NCBI GenBank assembly: GCA_977017575.1
Contig: CDRNVI010000072.1
Coordinates: 21,933 to 85,932 of the forward strand
Length of the DNA stretch: 64,000 nucleotides
Origin: Paramoeba atlantica
Taxonomy: Eukaryota > Discosea
Direction of reading: 5' to 3'
Each line of letters opens with the position of its first letter. The stretch's first letter is position 1. Under the pieces are notes generated by a model. That model made no database searches. It had not been told where the DNA came from and saw nothing but the letters and a program-made list of their open reading frames with translations. Below, in pieces: positions 53,209-64,000 of the stretch. A program made the translations under genes and the position numbers.

Positions 53209-54606
53209 TTTTTCCGATTCTCTTCGTTCACAAGCGTGTGGCCGCTTTTGGGCGCGCGGGAGAGACGCAACGTGAATCGCAGAAGCAATGGTACATTTTA
53301 GGGTATTTTCTTTGCTGAAATGAAGTCTTTTTGTCCTGTGTAGCAGATGACGTTTTGGCGGCAGAAACGGTGAATGAGTAGATGGCCGTGCGCGTGTCGA
53401 ATGAAAAAGCCCGAAAAGTGTACCGCTTTTTAGCGCATCCTATCTCAAAATTCAAAATGACCTCAGATTTACCTCTTTCCGCCTGCACGGTGAAGGGGGG
53501 TTTTCAAATATCTCTGGACGCGACGTTTGCATGACTTCCGTGCATGGCGTGCGTCGATTGCGAAACGCCGAACCAGCAAGCTACATCTCCTGAGTTGTCG
53601 TGCTTCGAGCGATATTTTCTGTAGAGATAGAGTTTTTCCGTTAGTCAGTATGATTGCGAATCAAAACGTGGGTTTCGCCAGTCCACTTTTTGTCCGTTCT
53701 TCCCTGAACCAAATCTTAAAAAATTTTAACCCTTTCTACTTGATGAGTGTTCTGAGCGCTCGTGGTTTGCTCTGATATTTGCTTTGGGCACTATTTTCAC
53801 ATGATTTCACTGATACTATAAGCCTTCCCCTCTTCTAACGCAAGAATTTGTTGTCATCGGACATTATTTTAGTCAAACCAATGCTTGATTGCACAAGCTT
53901 CCTGCATCTCAAGGGGGGGCGGTTGTATTTCTCTATACTTCTTTTACATTTCACCTGCTCTTCCAAGCAACAGAATCGCAGGGCGCGCGCGTACTGTAAT
54001 AGTGTGGTGGAAAAACGTCGGTTTCACACGAAACTCGCATCCACCGTGCGACCCCATTCCGTGGAGAATGATCTTTGTCTTCTTCGATCCCACTGATTCC
54101 GTTAGATGCACAGGGCGTGATTTCACGTGCATCGAACAATTCCGCTAGATGTTTTACTTGGGGCAAGGCAGGGCAGCACATGAACAATGAAAACAGGACG
54201 CACAATGGCGCGGAACACCTTCCACGTGACACCTTCCGAAACACGTTCTGCACAATCCAGGTATAAAACAACGAATTTCTTCGCCCGGCCGTTGCAAAGA
54301 CCCACCCCTTCCCGATAGATTTCGTAGCTCTGTTCAAAACGTGAACGCATCGTGCTCAACCTCTCTTCCCGACTATGTCATCGCCAAAATTGTATGTGTC
54401 ACTTCTTGGTCGTTCGCACGGGCACACTCAAACCACCATTGCATTCATCAATGCGACCTACGGTGGTGAATGTCGCCTTGCTTGGGGGGGGGGGGCTGTA
54501 AGGATCGTTCAGCGAGGGAAATCGTGGAGTTTCCATTATCACATGAAAAAGCAAGGTAAAGTGCACCGCTATGAACGCACAAAACTCGAGACACACCACG
54601 ACGGAA

Positions 54607-54687
54607 GCGTCCATACCCAAGTGGTTAAGGGGCCTGACTTGAAATCAGGTGTGTTCTCACGCGCAGGTTCGAACCCTGCTGGGCGCG
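54607..54687 (+). tRNA. tRNA-Ser(UGA), array copy 11
   Basis: Consensus sequence. G tract 12; 1,479 bp spacing; T variant in the following spacer. Confidence 0.95.
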
Positions 54688-56083
54688 TTTTTCCGATTCT
54701 CTTCGTTCACAAGCGTGTGGCCGCTTTTGGGCGCGCGGGAGAGACGCAACGTGAATCGCAGAAGCAATGGTACATTTTAGGGTATTTTCTTTGCTGAAAT
54801 GAAGTCTTTTTGTCCTGTGTAGCAGATGACGTTTTGGCGGCAGAAACGGTGAATGAGTAGATGGCCGTGCGCGTGTCGAATGAAAAAGCCCGAAAAGTGT
54901 ACCGCTTTTTAGCGCATCCTATCTCAAAATTCAAAATGACCTCAGATTTACCTCTTTCCGCCTGCACGGTGAAGGGGGGTTTTCAAATATCTCTGGACGC
55001 GACGTTTGCATGACTTCCGTGCATGGCGTGCGTCGATTGCGAAACGCCGAACCAGCAAGCTACATCTCCTGAGTTGTCGTGCTTCGAGCGATATTTTCTG
55101 TAGAGATAGAGTTTTTCCGTTAGTCAGTATGATTGCGAATCAAAACGTGGGTTTCGCCAGTCCACTTTTTGTCCGTTCTTCCCTGAACCAAATCTTAAAA
55201 AATTTTAACCCTTTCTACTTGATGAGTGTTCTGAGCGCTCGTGGTTTGCTCTGATATTTGCTTTGGGCACTATTTTCACATGATTTCACTGATACTATAA
55301 GCCTTCCCCTCTTCTAACGCAAGAATTTGTTGTCATCGGACATTATTTTAGTCAAACCAATGCTTGATTGCACAAGCTTCCTGCATCTCAAGGGGGGGCG
55401 GTTGTATTTCTCTATACTTCTTTTACATTTCACCTGCTCTTCCAAGCAACAGAATCGCAGGGCGCGCGCGTACTGTAATAGTGTGGTGGAAAAACGTCGG
55501 TTTCACACGAAACTCGCATCCACCGTGCGACCCCATTCCGTGGAGAATGATCTTTGTCTTCTTCGATCCCACTGATTCCGTTAGATGCACAGGGCGTGAT
55601 TTCACGTGCATCGAACAATTCCGCTAGATGTTTTACTTGGGGCAAGGCAGGGCAGCACATGAACAATGAAAACAGGACGCACAATGGCGCGGAACACCTT
55701 CCACGTGACACCTTCCGAAACACGTTCTGCACAATCCAGGTATAAAACAACGAATTTCTTCGCCCGGCCGTTGCAAAGACCCACCCCTTCCCGATAGATT
55801 TCGTAGCTCTGTTCAAAACGTGAACGCATCGTGCTCAACCTCTCTTCCCGACTATGTCATCGCCAAAATTGTATGTGTCACTTCTTGGTCGTTCGCACGG
55901 GCACACTCAAACCACCATTGCATTCATCAATGCGACCTACGGTGGTGAATGTCGCCTTGCTTGGGGGGGGGGCTGTAAGGATCGTTCAGCGAGGGAAATC
56001 GTGGAGTTTCCATTATCACATGAAAAAGCAAGGTAAAGTGCACCGCTATGAACGCACAAAACTCGAGACACACCACGACGGAA

Positions 56084-56164
56084 GCGTCCATACCCAAGTG
56101 GTTAAGGGGCCTGACTTGAAATCAGGTGTGTTCTCACGCGCAGGTTCGAACCCTGCTGGGCGCG
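56084..56164 (+). tRNA. tRNA-Ser(UGA), array copy 12
   Basis: Consensus sequence. G tract 10; 1,477 bp spacing. Just downstream it has GTGTGGACGC in place of GTGTGGCCGC, a variant shared with copies 14 and 17. Confidence 0.95.
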
Positions 56165-57562
56165 TTTTTCCGATTCTCTTCGTTCACAAGCGTGTGGACG
56201 CTTTTGGGCGCGCGGGAGAGACGCAACGTGAATCGCAGAAGCAATGGTACATTTTAGGGTATTTTCTTTGCTGAAATGAAGTCTTTTTGTCCTGTGTAGC
56301 AGATGACGTTTTGGCGGCAGAAACGGTGAATGAGTAGATGGCCGTGCGCGTGTCGAATGAAAAAGCCCGAAAAGTGTACCGCTTTTTAGCGCATCCTATC
56401 TCAAAATTCAAAATGACCTCAGATTTACCTCTTTCCGCCTGCACGGTGAAGGGGGGTTTTCAAATATCTCTGGACGCGACGTTTGCATGACTTCCGTGCA
56501 TGGCGTGCGTCGATTGCGAAACGCCGAACCAGCAAGCTACATCTCCTGAGTGGTCGTGCTTCGAGCGATATTTTCTGTAGAGATAGAGTTTTTCCGTTAG
56601 TCAGTATGATTGCGAATCAAAACGTGGGTTTCGCCAGTCCACTTTTTGTCCGTTCTTCCCTGAACCAAATCTTAAAAAATTTTAACCCTTTCTACTTGAT
56701 GAGTGTTCTGAGCGCTCGTGGTTTGCTCTGATATTTGCTTTGGGCACTATTTTCACATGATTTCACTGATACTATAAGCCTTCCCCTCTTCTAACGCAAG
56801 AATTTGTTGTCATCGGACATTATTTTAGTCAAACCAATGCTTGATTGCACAAGCTTCCTGCATCTCAAGGGGGGGCGGTTGTATTTCTCTATACTTCTTT
56901 TACATTTCACCTGCTCTTCCAAGCAACAGAATCGCAGGGCGCGCGCGTACTGTAATAGTGTGGTGGAAAAACGTCGGTTTCACACGAAACTCGCATCCAC
57001 CGTGCGACCCCATTCCGTGGAGAATGATCTTTGTCTTCTTCGATCCCACTGATTCCGTTAGATGCACAGGGCGTGATTTCACGTGCATCGAACAATTCCG
57101 CTAGATGTTTTACTTGGGGCAAGGCAGGGCAGCACATGAACAATGAAAACAGGACGCACAATGGCGCGGAACACCTTCCACGTGACACCTTCCGAAACAC
57201 GTTCTGCACAATCCAGGTATAAAACAACGAATTTCTTCGCCCGGCCGTTGCAAAGACCCACCCCTTCCCGATAGATTTCGTAGCTCTGTTCAAAACGTGA
57301 ACGCATCGTGCTCAACCTCTCTTCCCGACTATGTCATCGCCAAAATTGTATGTGTCACTTCTTGGTCGTTCGCACGGGCACACTCAAACCACCATTGCAT
57401 TCATCAATGCGACCTACGGTGGTGAATGTCGCCTTGCTTGGGGGGGGGGGGCTGTAAGGATCGTTCAGCGAGGGAAATCGTGGAGTTTCCATTATCACAT
57501 GAAAAAGCAAGGTAAAGTGCACCGCTATGAACGCACAAAACTCGAGACACACCACGACGGAA

Positions 57563-57643
57563 GCGTCCATACCCAAGTGGTTAAGGGGCCTGACTTGAAA
57601 TCAGGTGTGTTCTCACGCGCAGGTTCGAACCCTGCTGGGCGCG
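57563..57643 (+). tRNA. tRNA-Ser(UGA), array copy 13
   Basis: Consensus sequence. G tract 12; 1,479 bp spacing; T variant in the following spacer. Confidence 0.95.
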
Positions 57644-59039
57644 TTTTTCCGATTCTCTTCGTTCACAAGCGTGTGGCCGCTTTTGGGCGCGCGGGAGAGA
57701 CGCAACGTGAATCGCAGAAGCAATGGTACATTTTAGGGTATTTTCTTTGCTGAAATGAAGTCTTTTTGTCCTGTGTAGCAGATGACGTTTTGGCGGCAGA
57801 AACGGTGAATGAGTAGATGGCCGTGCGCGTGTCGAATGAAAAAGCCCGAAAAGTGTACCGCTTTTTAGCGCATCCTATCTCAAAATTCAAAATGACCTCA
57901 GATTTACCTCTTTCCGCCTGCACGGTGAAGGGGGGTTTTCAAATATCTCTGGACGCGACGTTTGCATGACTTCCGTGCATGGCGTGCGTCGATTGCGAAA
58001 CGCCGAACCAGCAAGCTACATCTCCTGAGTTGTCGTGCTTCGAGCGATATTTTCTGTAGAGATAGAGTTTTTCCGTTAGTCAGTATGATTGCGAATCAAA
58101 ACGTGGGTTTCGCCAGTCCACTTTTTGTCCGTTCTTCCCTGAACCAAATCTTAAAAAATTTTAACCCTTTCTACTTGATGAGTGTTCTGAGCGCTCGTGG
58201 TTTGCTCTGATATTTGCTTTGGGCACTATTTTCACATGATTTCACTGATACTATAAGCCTTCCCCTCTTCTAACGCAAGAATTTGTTGTCATCGGACATT
58301 ATTTTAGTCAAACCAATGCTTGATTGCACAAGCTTCCTGCATCTCAAGGGGGGGCGGTTGTATTTCTCTATACTTCTTTTACATTTCACCTGCTCTTCCA
58401 AGCAACAGAATCGCAGGGCGCGCGCGTACTGTAATAGTGTGGTGGAAAAACGTCGGTTTCACACGAAACTCGCATCCACCGTGCGACCCCATTCCGTGGA
58501 GAATGATCTTTGTCTTCTTCGATCCCACTGATTCCGTTAGATGCACAGGGCGTGATTTCACGTGCATCGAACAATTCCGCTAGATGTTTTACTTGGGGCA
58601 AGGCAGGGCAGCACATGAACAATGAAAACAGGACGCACAATGGCGCGGAACACCTTCCACGTGACACCTTCCGAAACACGTTCTGCACAATCCAGGTATA
58701 AAACAACGAATTTCTTCGCCCGGCCGTTGCAAAGACCCACCCCTTCCCGATAGATTTCGTAGCTCTGTTCAAAACGTGAACGCATCGTGCTCAACCTCTC
58801 TTCCCGACTATGTCATCGCCAAAATTGTATGTGTCACTTCTTGGTCGTTCGCACGGGCACACTCAAACCACCATTGCATTCATCAATGCGACCTACGGTG
58901 GTGAATGTCGCCTTGCTTGGGGGGGGGGCTGTAAGGATCGTTCAGCGAGGGAAATCGTGGAGTTTCCATTATCACATGAAAAAGCAAGGTAAAGTGCACC
59001 GCTATGAACGCACAAAACTCGAGACACACCACGACGGAA

Positions 59040-59120
59040 GCGTCCATACCCAAGTGGTTAAGGGGCCTGACTTGAAATCAGGTGTGTTCTCACGCGCAGG
59101 TTCGAACCCTGCTGGGCGCG
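59040..59120 (+). tRNA. tRNA-Ser(UGA), array copy 14
   Basis: Consensus sequence. G tract 10; 1,477 bp spacing; GTGTGGACGC variant as in copy 12. Confidence 0.95.
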
Positions 59121-60518
59121 TTTTTCCGATTCTCTTCGTTCACAAGCGTGTGGACGCTTTTGGGCGCGCGGGAGAGACGCAACGTGAATCGCAGAAGCAA
59201 TGGTACATTTTAGGGTATTTTCTTTGCTGAAATGAAGTCTTTTTGTCCTGTGTAGCAGATGACGTTTTGGCGGCAGAAACGGTGAATGAGTAGATGGCCG
59301 TGCGCGTGTCGAATGAAAAAGCCCGAAAAGTGTACCGCTTTTTAGCGCATCCTATCTCAAAATTCAAAATGACCTCAGATTTACCTCTTTCCGCCTGCAC
59401 GGTGAAGGGGGGTTTTCAAATATCTCTGGACGCGACGTTTGCATGACTTCCGTGCATGGCGTGCGTCGATTGCGAAACGCCGAACCAGCAAGCTACATCT
59501 CCTGAGTGGTCGTGCTTCGAGCGATATTTTCTGTAGAGATAGAGTTTTTCCGTTAGTCAGTATGATTGCGAATCAAAACGTGGGTTTCGCCAGTCCACTT
59601 TTTGTCCGTTCTTCCCTGAACCAAATCTTAAAAAATTTTAACCCTTTCTACTTGATGAGTGTTCTGAGCGCTCGTGGTTTGCTCTGATATTTGCTTTGGG
59701 CACTATTTTCACATGATTTCACTGATACTATAAGCCTTCCCCTCTTCTAACGCAAGAATTTGTTGTCATCGGACATTATTTTAGTCAAACCAATGCTTGA
59801 TTGCACAAGCTTCCTGCATCTCAAGGGGGGGCGGTTGTATTTCTCTATACTTCTTTTACATTTCACCTGCTCTTCCAAGCAACAGAATCGCAGGGCGCGC
59901 GCGTACTGTAATAGTGTGGTGGAAAAACGTCGGTTTCACACGAAACTCGCATCCACCGTGCGACCCCATTCCGTGGAGAATGATCTTTGTCTTCTTCGAT
60001 CCCACTGATTCCGTTAGATGCACAGGGCGTGATTTCACGTGCATCGAACAATTCCGCTAGATGTTTTACTTGGGGCAAGGCAGGGCAGCACATGAACAAT
60101 GAAAACAGGACGCACAATGGCGCGGAACACCTTCCACGTGACACCTTCCGAAACACGTTCTGCACAATCCAGGTATAAAACAACGAATTTCTTCGCCCGG
60201 CCGTTGCAAAGACCCACCCCTTCCCGATAGATTTCGTAGCTCTGTTCAAAACGTGAACGCATCGTGCTCAACCTCTCTTCCCGACTATGTCATCGCCAAA
60301 ATTGTATGTGTCACTTCTTGGTCGTTCGCACGGGCACACTCAAACCACCATTGCATTCATCAATGCGACCTACGGTGGTGAATGTCGCCTTGCTTGGGGG
60401 GGGGGGGCTGTAAGGATCGTTCAGCGAGGGAAATCGTGGAGTTTCCATTATCACATGAAAAAGCAAGGTAAAGTGCACCGCTATGAACGCACAAAACTCG
60501 AGACACACCACGACGGAA

Positions 60519-60599
60519 GCGTCCATACCCAAGTGGTTAAGGGGCCTGACTTGAAATCAGGTGTGTTCTCACGCGCAGGTTCGAACCCTGCTGGGCGCG
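60519..60599 (+). tRNA. tRNA-Ser(UGA), array copy 15
   Basis: Consensus sequence. G tract 12; 1,479 bp spacing; T variant in the following spacer. Confidence 0.95.
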
Positions 60600-61997
60600 T
60601 TTTTCCGATTCTCTTCGTTCACAAGCGTGTGGCCGCTTTTGGGCGCGCGGGAGAGACGCAACGTGAATCGCAGAAGCAATGGTACATTTTAGGGTATTTT
60701 CTTTGCTGAAATGAAGTCTTTTTGTCCTGTGTAGCAGATGACGTTTTGGCGGCAGAAACGGTGAATGAGTAGATGGCCGTGCGCGTGTCGAATGAAAAAG
60801 CCCGAAAAGTGTACCGCTTTTTAGCGCATCCTATCTCAAAATTCAAAATGACCTCAGATTTACCTCTTTCCGCCTGCACGGTGAAGGGGGGTTTTCAAAT
60901 ATCTCTGGACGCGACGTTTGCATGACTTCCGTGCATGGCGTGCGTCGATTGCGAAACGCCGAACCAGCAAGCTACATCTCCTGAGTTGTCGTGCTTCGAG
61001 CGATATTTTCTGTAGAGATAGAGTTTTTCCGTTAGTCAGTATGATTGCGAATCAAAACGTGGGTTTCGCCAGTCCACTTTTTGTCCGTTCTTCCCTGAAC
61101 CAAATCTTAAAAAATTTTAACCCTTTCTACTTGATGAGTGTTCTGAGCGCTCGTGGTTTGCTCTGATATTTGCTTTGGGCACTATTTTCACATGATTTCA
61201 CTGATACTATAAGCCTTCCCCTCTTCTAACGCAAGAATTTGTTGTCATCGGACATTATTTTAGTCAAACCAATGCTTGATTGCACAAGCTTCCTGCATCT
61301 CAAGGGGGGGCGGTTGTATTTCTCTATACTTCTTTTACATTTCACCTGCTCTTCCAAGCAACAGAATCGCAGGGCGCGCGCGTACTGTAATAGTGTGGTG
61401 GAAAAACGTCGGTTTCACACGAAACTCGCATCCACCGTGCGACCCCATTCCGTGGAGAATGATCTTTGTCTTCTTCGATCCCACTGATTCCGTTAGATGC
61501 ACAGGGCGTGATTTCACGTGCATCGAACAATTCCGCTAGATGTTTTACTTGGGGCAAGGCAGGGCAGCACATGAACAATGAAAACAGGACGCACAATGGC
61601 GCGGAACACCTTCCACGTGACACCTTCCGAAACACGTTCTGCACAATCCAGGTATAAAACAACGAATTTCTTCGCCCGGCCGTTGCAAAGACCCACCCCT
61701 TCCCGATAGATTTCGTAGCTCTGTTCAAAACGTGAACGCATCGTGCTCAACCTCTCTTCCCGACTATGTCATCGCCAAAATTGTATGTGTCACTTCTTGG
61801 TCGTTCGCACGGGCACACTCAAACCACCATTGCATTCATCAATGCGACCTACGGTGGTGAATGTCGCCTTGCTTGGGGGGGGGGGGCTGTAAGGATCGTT
61901 CAGCGAGGGAAATCGTGGAGTTTCCATTATCACATGAAAAAGCAAGGTAAAGTGCACCGCTATGAACGCACAAAACTCGAGACACACCACGACGGAA

Positions 61998-62078
61998 GCG
62001 TCCATACCCAAGTGGTTAAGGGGCCTGACTTGAAATCAGGTGTGTTCTCACGCGCAGGTTCGAACCCTGCTGGGCGCG
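61998..62078 (+). tRNA. tRNA-Ser(UGA), array copy 16
   Basis: Consensus sequence. G tract 12; 1,479 bp spacing; T variant in the following spacer. Confidence 0.95.
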
Positions 62079-63474
62079 TTTTTCCGATTCTCTTCGTTCA
62101 CAAGCGTGTGGCCGCTTTTGGGCGCGCGGGAGAGACGCAACGTGAATCGCAGAAGCAATGGTACATTTTAGGGTATTTTCTTTGCTGAAATGAAGTCTTT
62201 TTGTCCTGTGTAGCAGATGACGTTTTGGCGGCAGAAACGGTGAATGAGTAGATGGCCGTGCGCGTGTCGAATGAAAAAGCCCGAAAAGTGTACCGCTTTT
62301 TAGCGCATCCTATCTCAAAATTCAAAATGACCTCAGATTTACCTCTTTCCGCCTGCACGGTGAAGGGGGGTTTTCAAATATCTCTGGACGCGACGTTTGC
62401 ATGACTTCCGTGCATGGCGTGCGTCGATTGCGAAACGCCGAACCAGCAAGCTACATCTCCTGAGTTGTCGTGCTTCGAGCGATATTTTCTGTAGAGATAG
62501 AGTTTTTCCGTTAGTCAGTATGATTGCGAATCAAAACGTGGGTTTCGCCAGTCCACTTTTTGTCCGTTCTTCCCTGAACCAAATCTTAAAAAATTTTAAC
62601 CCTTTCTACTTGATGAGTGTTCTGAGCGCTCGTGGTTTGCTCTGATATTTGCTTTGGGCACTATTTTCACATGATTTCACTGATACTATAAGCCTTCCCC
62701 TCTTCTAACGCAAGAATTTGTTGTCATCGGACATTATTTTAGTCAAACCAATGCTTGATTGCACAAGCTTCCTGCATCTCAAGGGGGGGCGGTTGTATTT
62801 CTCTATACTTCTTTTACATTTCACCTGCTCTTCCAAGCAACAGAATCGCAGGGCGCGCGCGTACTGTAATAGTGTGGTGGAAAAACGTCGGTTTCACACG
62901 AAACTCGCATCCACCGTGCGACCCCATTCCGTGGAGAATGATCTTTGTCTTCTTCGATCCCACTGATTCCGTTAGATGCACAGGGCGTGATTTCACGTGC
63001 ATCGAACAATTCCGCTAGATGTTTTACTTGGGGCAAGGCAGGGCAGCACATGAACAATGAAAACAGGACGCACAATGGCGCGGAACACCTTCCACGTGAC
63101 ACCTTCCGAAACACGTTCTGCACAATCCAGGTATAAAACAACGAATTTCTTCGCCCGGCCGTTGCAAAGACCCACCCCTTCCCGATAGATTTCGTAGCTC
63201 TGTTCAAAACGTGAACGCATCGTGCTCAACCTCTCTTCCCGACTATGTCATCGCCAAAATTGTATGTGTCACTTCTTGGTCGTTCGCACGGGCACACTCA
63301 AACCACCATTGCATTCATCAATGCGACCTACGGTGGTGAATGTCGCCTTGCTTGGGGGGGGGGCTGTAAGGATCGTTCAGCGAGGGAAATCGTGGAGTTT
63401 CCATTATCACATGAAAAAGCAAGGTAAAGTGCACCGCTATGAACGCACAAAACTCGAGACACACCACGACGGAA

Positions 63475-63555
63475 GCGTCCATACCCAAGTGGTTAAGGGG
63501 CCTGACTTGAAATCAGGTGTGTTCTCACGCGCAGGTTCGAACCCTGCTGGGCGCG
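63475..63555 (+). tRNA. tRNA-Ser(UGA), array copy 17
   Basis: Consensus sequence. G tract 10; 1,477 bp spacing; GTGTGGACGC variant combined with the T variant downstream. The window ends 445 bases later, still inside the unit. Confidence 0.95.
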
Positions 63556-64000
63556 TTTTTCCGATTCTCTTCGTTCACAAGCGTGTGGACGCTTTTGGGC
63601 GCGCGGGAGAGACGCAACGTGAATCGCAGAAGCAATGGTACATTTTAGGGTATTTTCTTTGCTGAAATGAAGTCTTTTTGTCCTGTGTAGCAGATGACGT
63701 TTTGGCGGCAGAAACGGTGAATGAGTAGATGGCCGTGCGCGTGTCGAATGAAAAAGCCCGAAAAGTGTACCGCTTTTTAGCGCATCCTATCTCAAAATTC
63801 AAAATGACCTCAGATTTACCTCTTTCCGCCTGCACGGTGAAGGGGGGTTTTCAAATATCTCTGGACGCGACGTTTGCATGACTTCCGTGCATGGCGTGCG
63901 TCGATTGCGAAACGCCGAACCAGCAAGCTACATCTCCTGAGTTGTCGTGCTTCGAGCGATATTTTCTGTAGAGATAGAGTTTTTTCCGTTAGTCAGTATG

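Larger units (their letters stand above)
38484..64000 (+). repeat. Tandem array of about 1,479-bp tRNA-Ser(UGA) units
   Basis: One broken and 17 complete tRNA copies in head-to-tail units whose spacing is 1,474-1,486 bp; the array runs off the window end. Units are almost identical, except that the first unit (38484-39900) carries many private changes, as expected at an array edge under homogenisation. Each unit has the tRNA gene, then about 800 bp of unknown sequence, a TATAAAAC box about 343 bp before the next tRNA, and a G tract about 120-140 bp before it. The G tract varies from 10 to 19. Open frames recur in every unit (for example a 128-codon minus-strand frame) but, since units are homogenised, their conservation is no evidence of coding. 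No 5S, U6 or other RNA gene could be found in the spacer. Confidence 0.95.

Noticed and set aside
39157-63207. 128-codon minus-strand frame present in every tRNA unit
   Set aside because: Conserved only because whole units are homogenised. No recognisable domain, and other frames of the unit are equally open.
38930-63950. TGATGAG and CTGA boxes in the unit resembling a C/D snoRNA
   Set aside because: The boxes are only about 30 bases apart, with no terminal stem and no room for the usual C', D' and guide arrangement.

Overview
The window is nuclear DNA of a eukaryotic microbe (a protist I cannot place to genus). The support is an ISD11/LYRM4 mitochondrial protein, a phosphatidylinositol-phosphate kinase, a SAP-domain protein, tRNA-Ser(UGA) genes with eukaryotic internal A and B boxes and oligo-T terminators, a candidate GT-AG intron, DNA transposons of the Merlin and pogo types, and a non-LTR retrotransposon fragment. 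There is no bacterial operon structure. Most host genes read as single uninterrupted frames, and nearly all lie on the + strand.

Bases 1-7100 are a transposon graveyard: foldback hairpin elements, two Merlin-type transposase relics, and a 349-bp inverted-repeat element between 21-bp direct repeats. A decayed SWIM-finger gene is split by a 1.6-kb Merlin element and abuts a second, nested element. One intact leucine-rich-repeat (LRR) gene sits at 2154-2888.

Bases 7100-20300 are the gene-rich part. LRR paralogues at 7375, 11891, 13654, 18196 and 19491, plus a fragment at 17690, share an N-terminal cap (K-V/I-R-G, then LP-x-E, then a W and a Cys pair) and 4 to 8 repeats of 23 residues. Between them lie ISD11, the SAP protein, an unrecognised Ser-rich protein and the lipid kinase. 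The LRR gene at 13654 appears to carry a 570-bp intron that contains a retrotransposon endonuclease fragment.

Bases 20300-32100 are again repeat-rich. They hold a CACGTG-containing minisatellite, a tRNA-like sequence, several TA-flanked inverted-repeat elements, one more LRR gene (26477) divergent from a hypothetical gene, and a pogo-like element nested inside another TA-flanked element.

Bases 32113-38483 are one 18-bp minisatellite with higher-order repeats of 1.3-1.6 kb. From 38484 to the window end runs a tandem array of about 1,479-bp units, each with one tRNA-Ser(UGA) gene in the same orientation: 17 complete copies, one broken copy at the edge, and no end inside the window. Units differ mainly in the length of one G tract, and shared variants show recent multi-unit duplication. 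This array is the most striking feature of the window and resembles the tRNA arrays known from Entamoeba, although nothing else here points to that genus.
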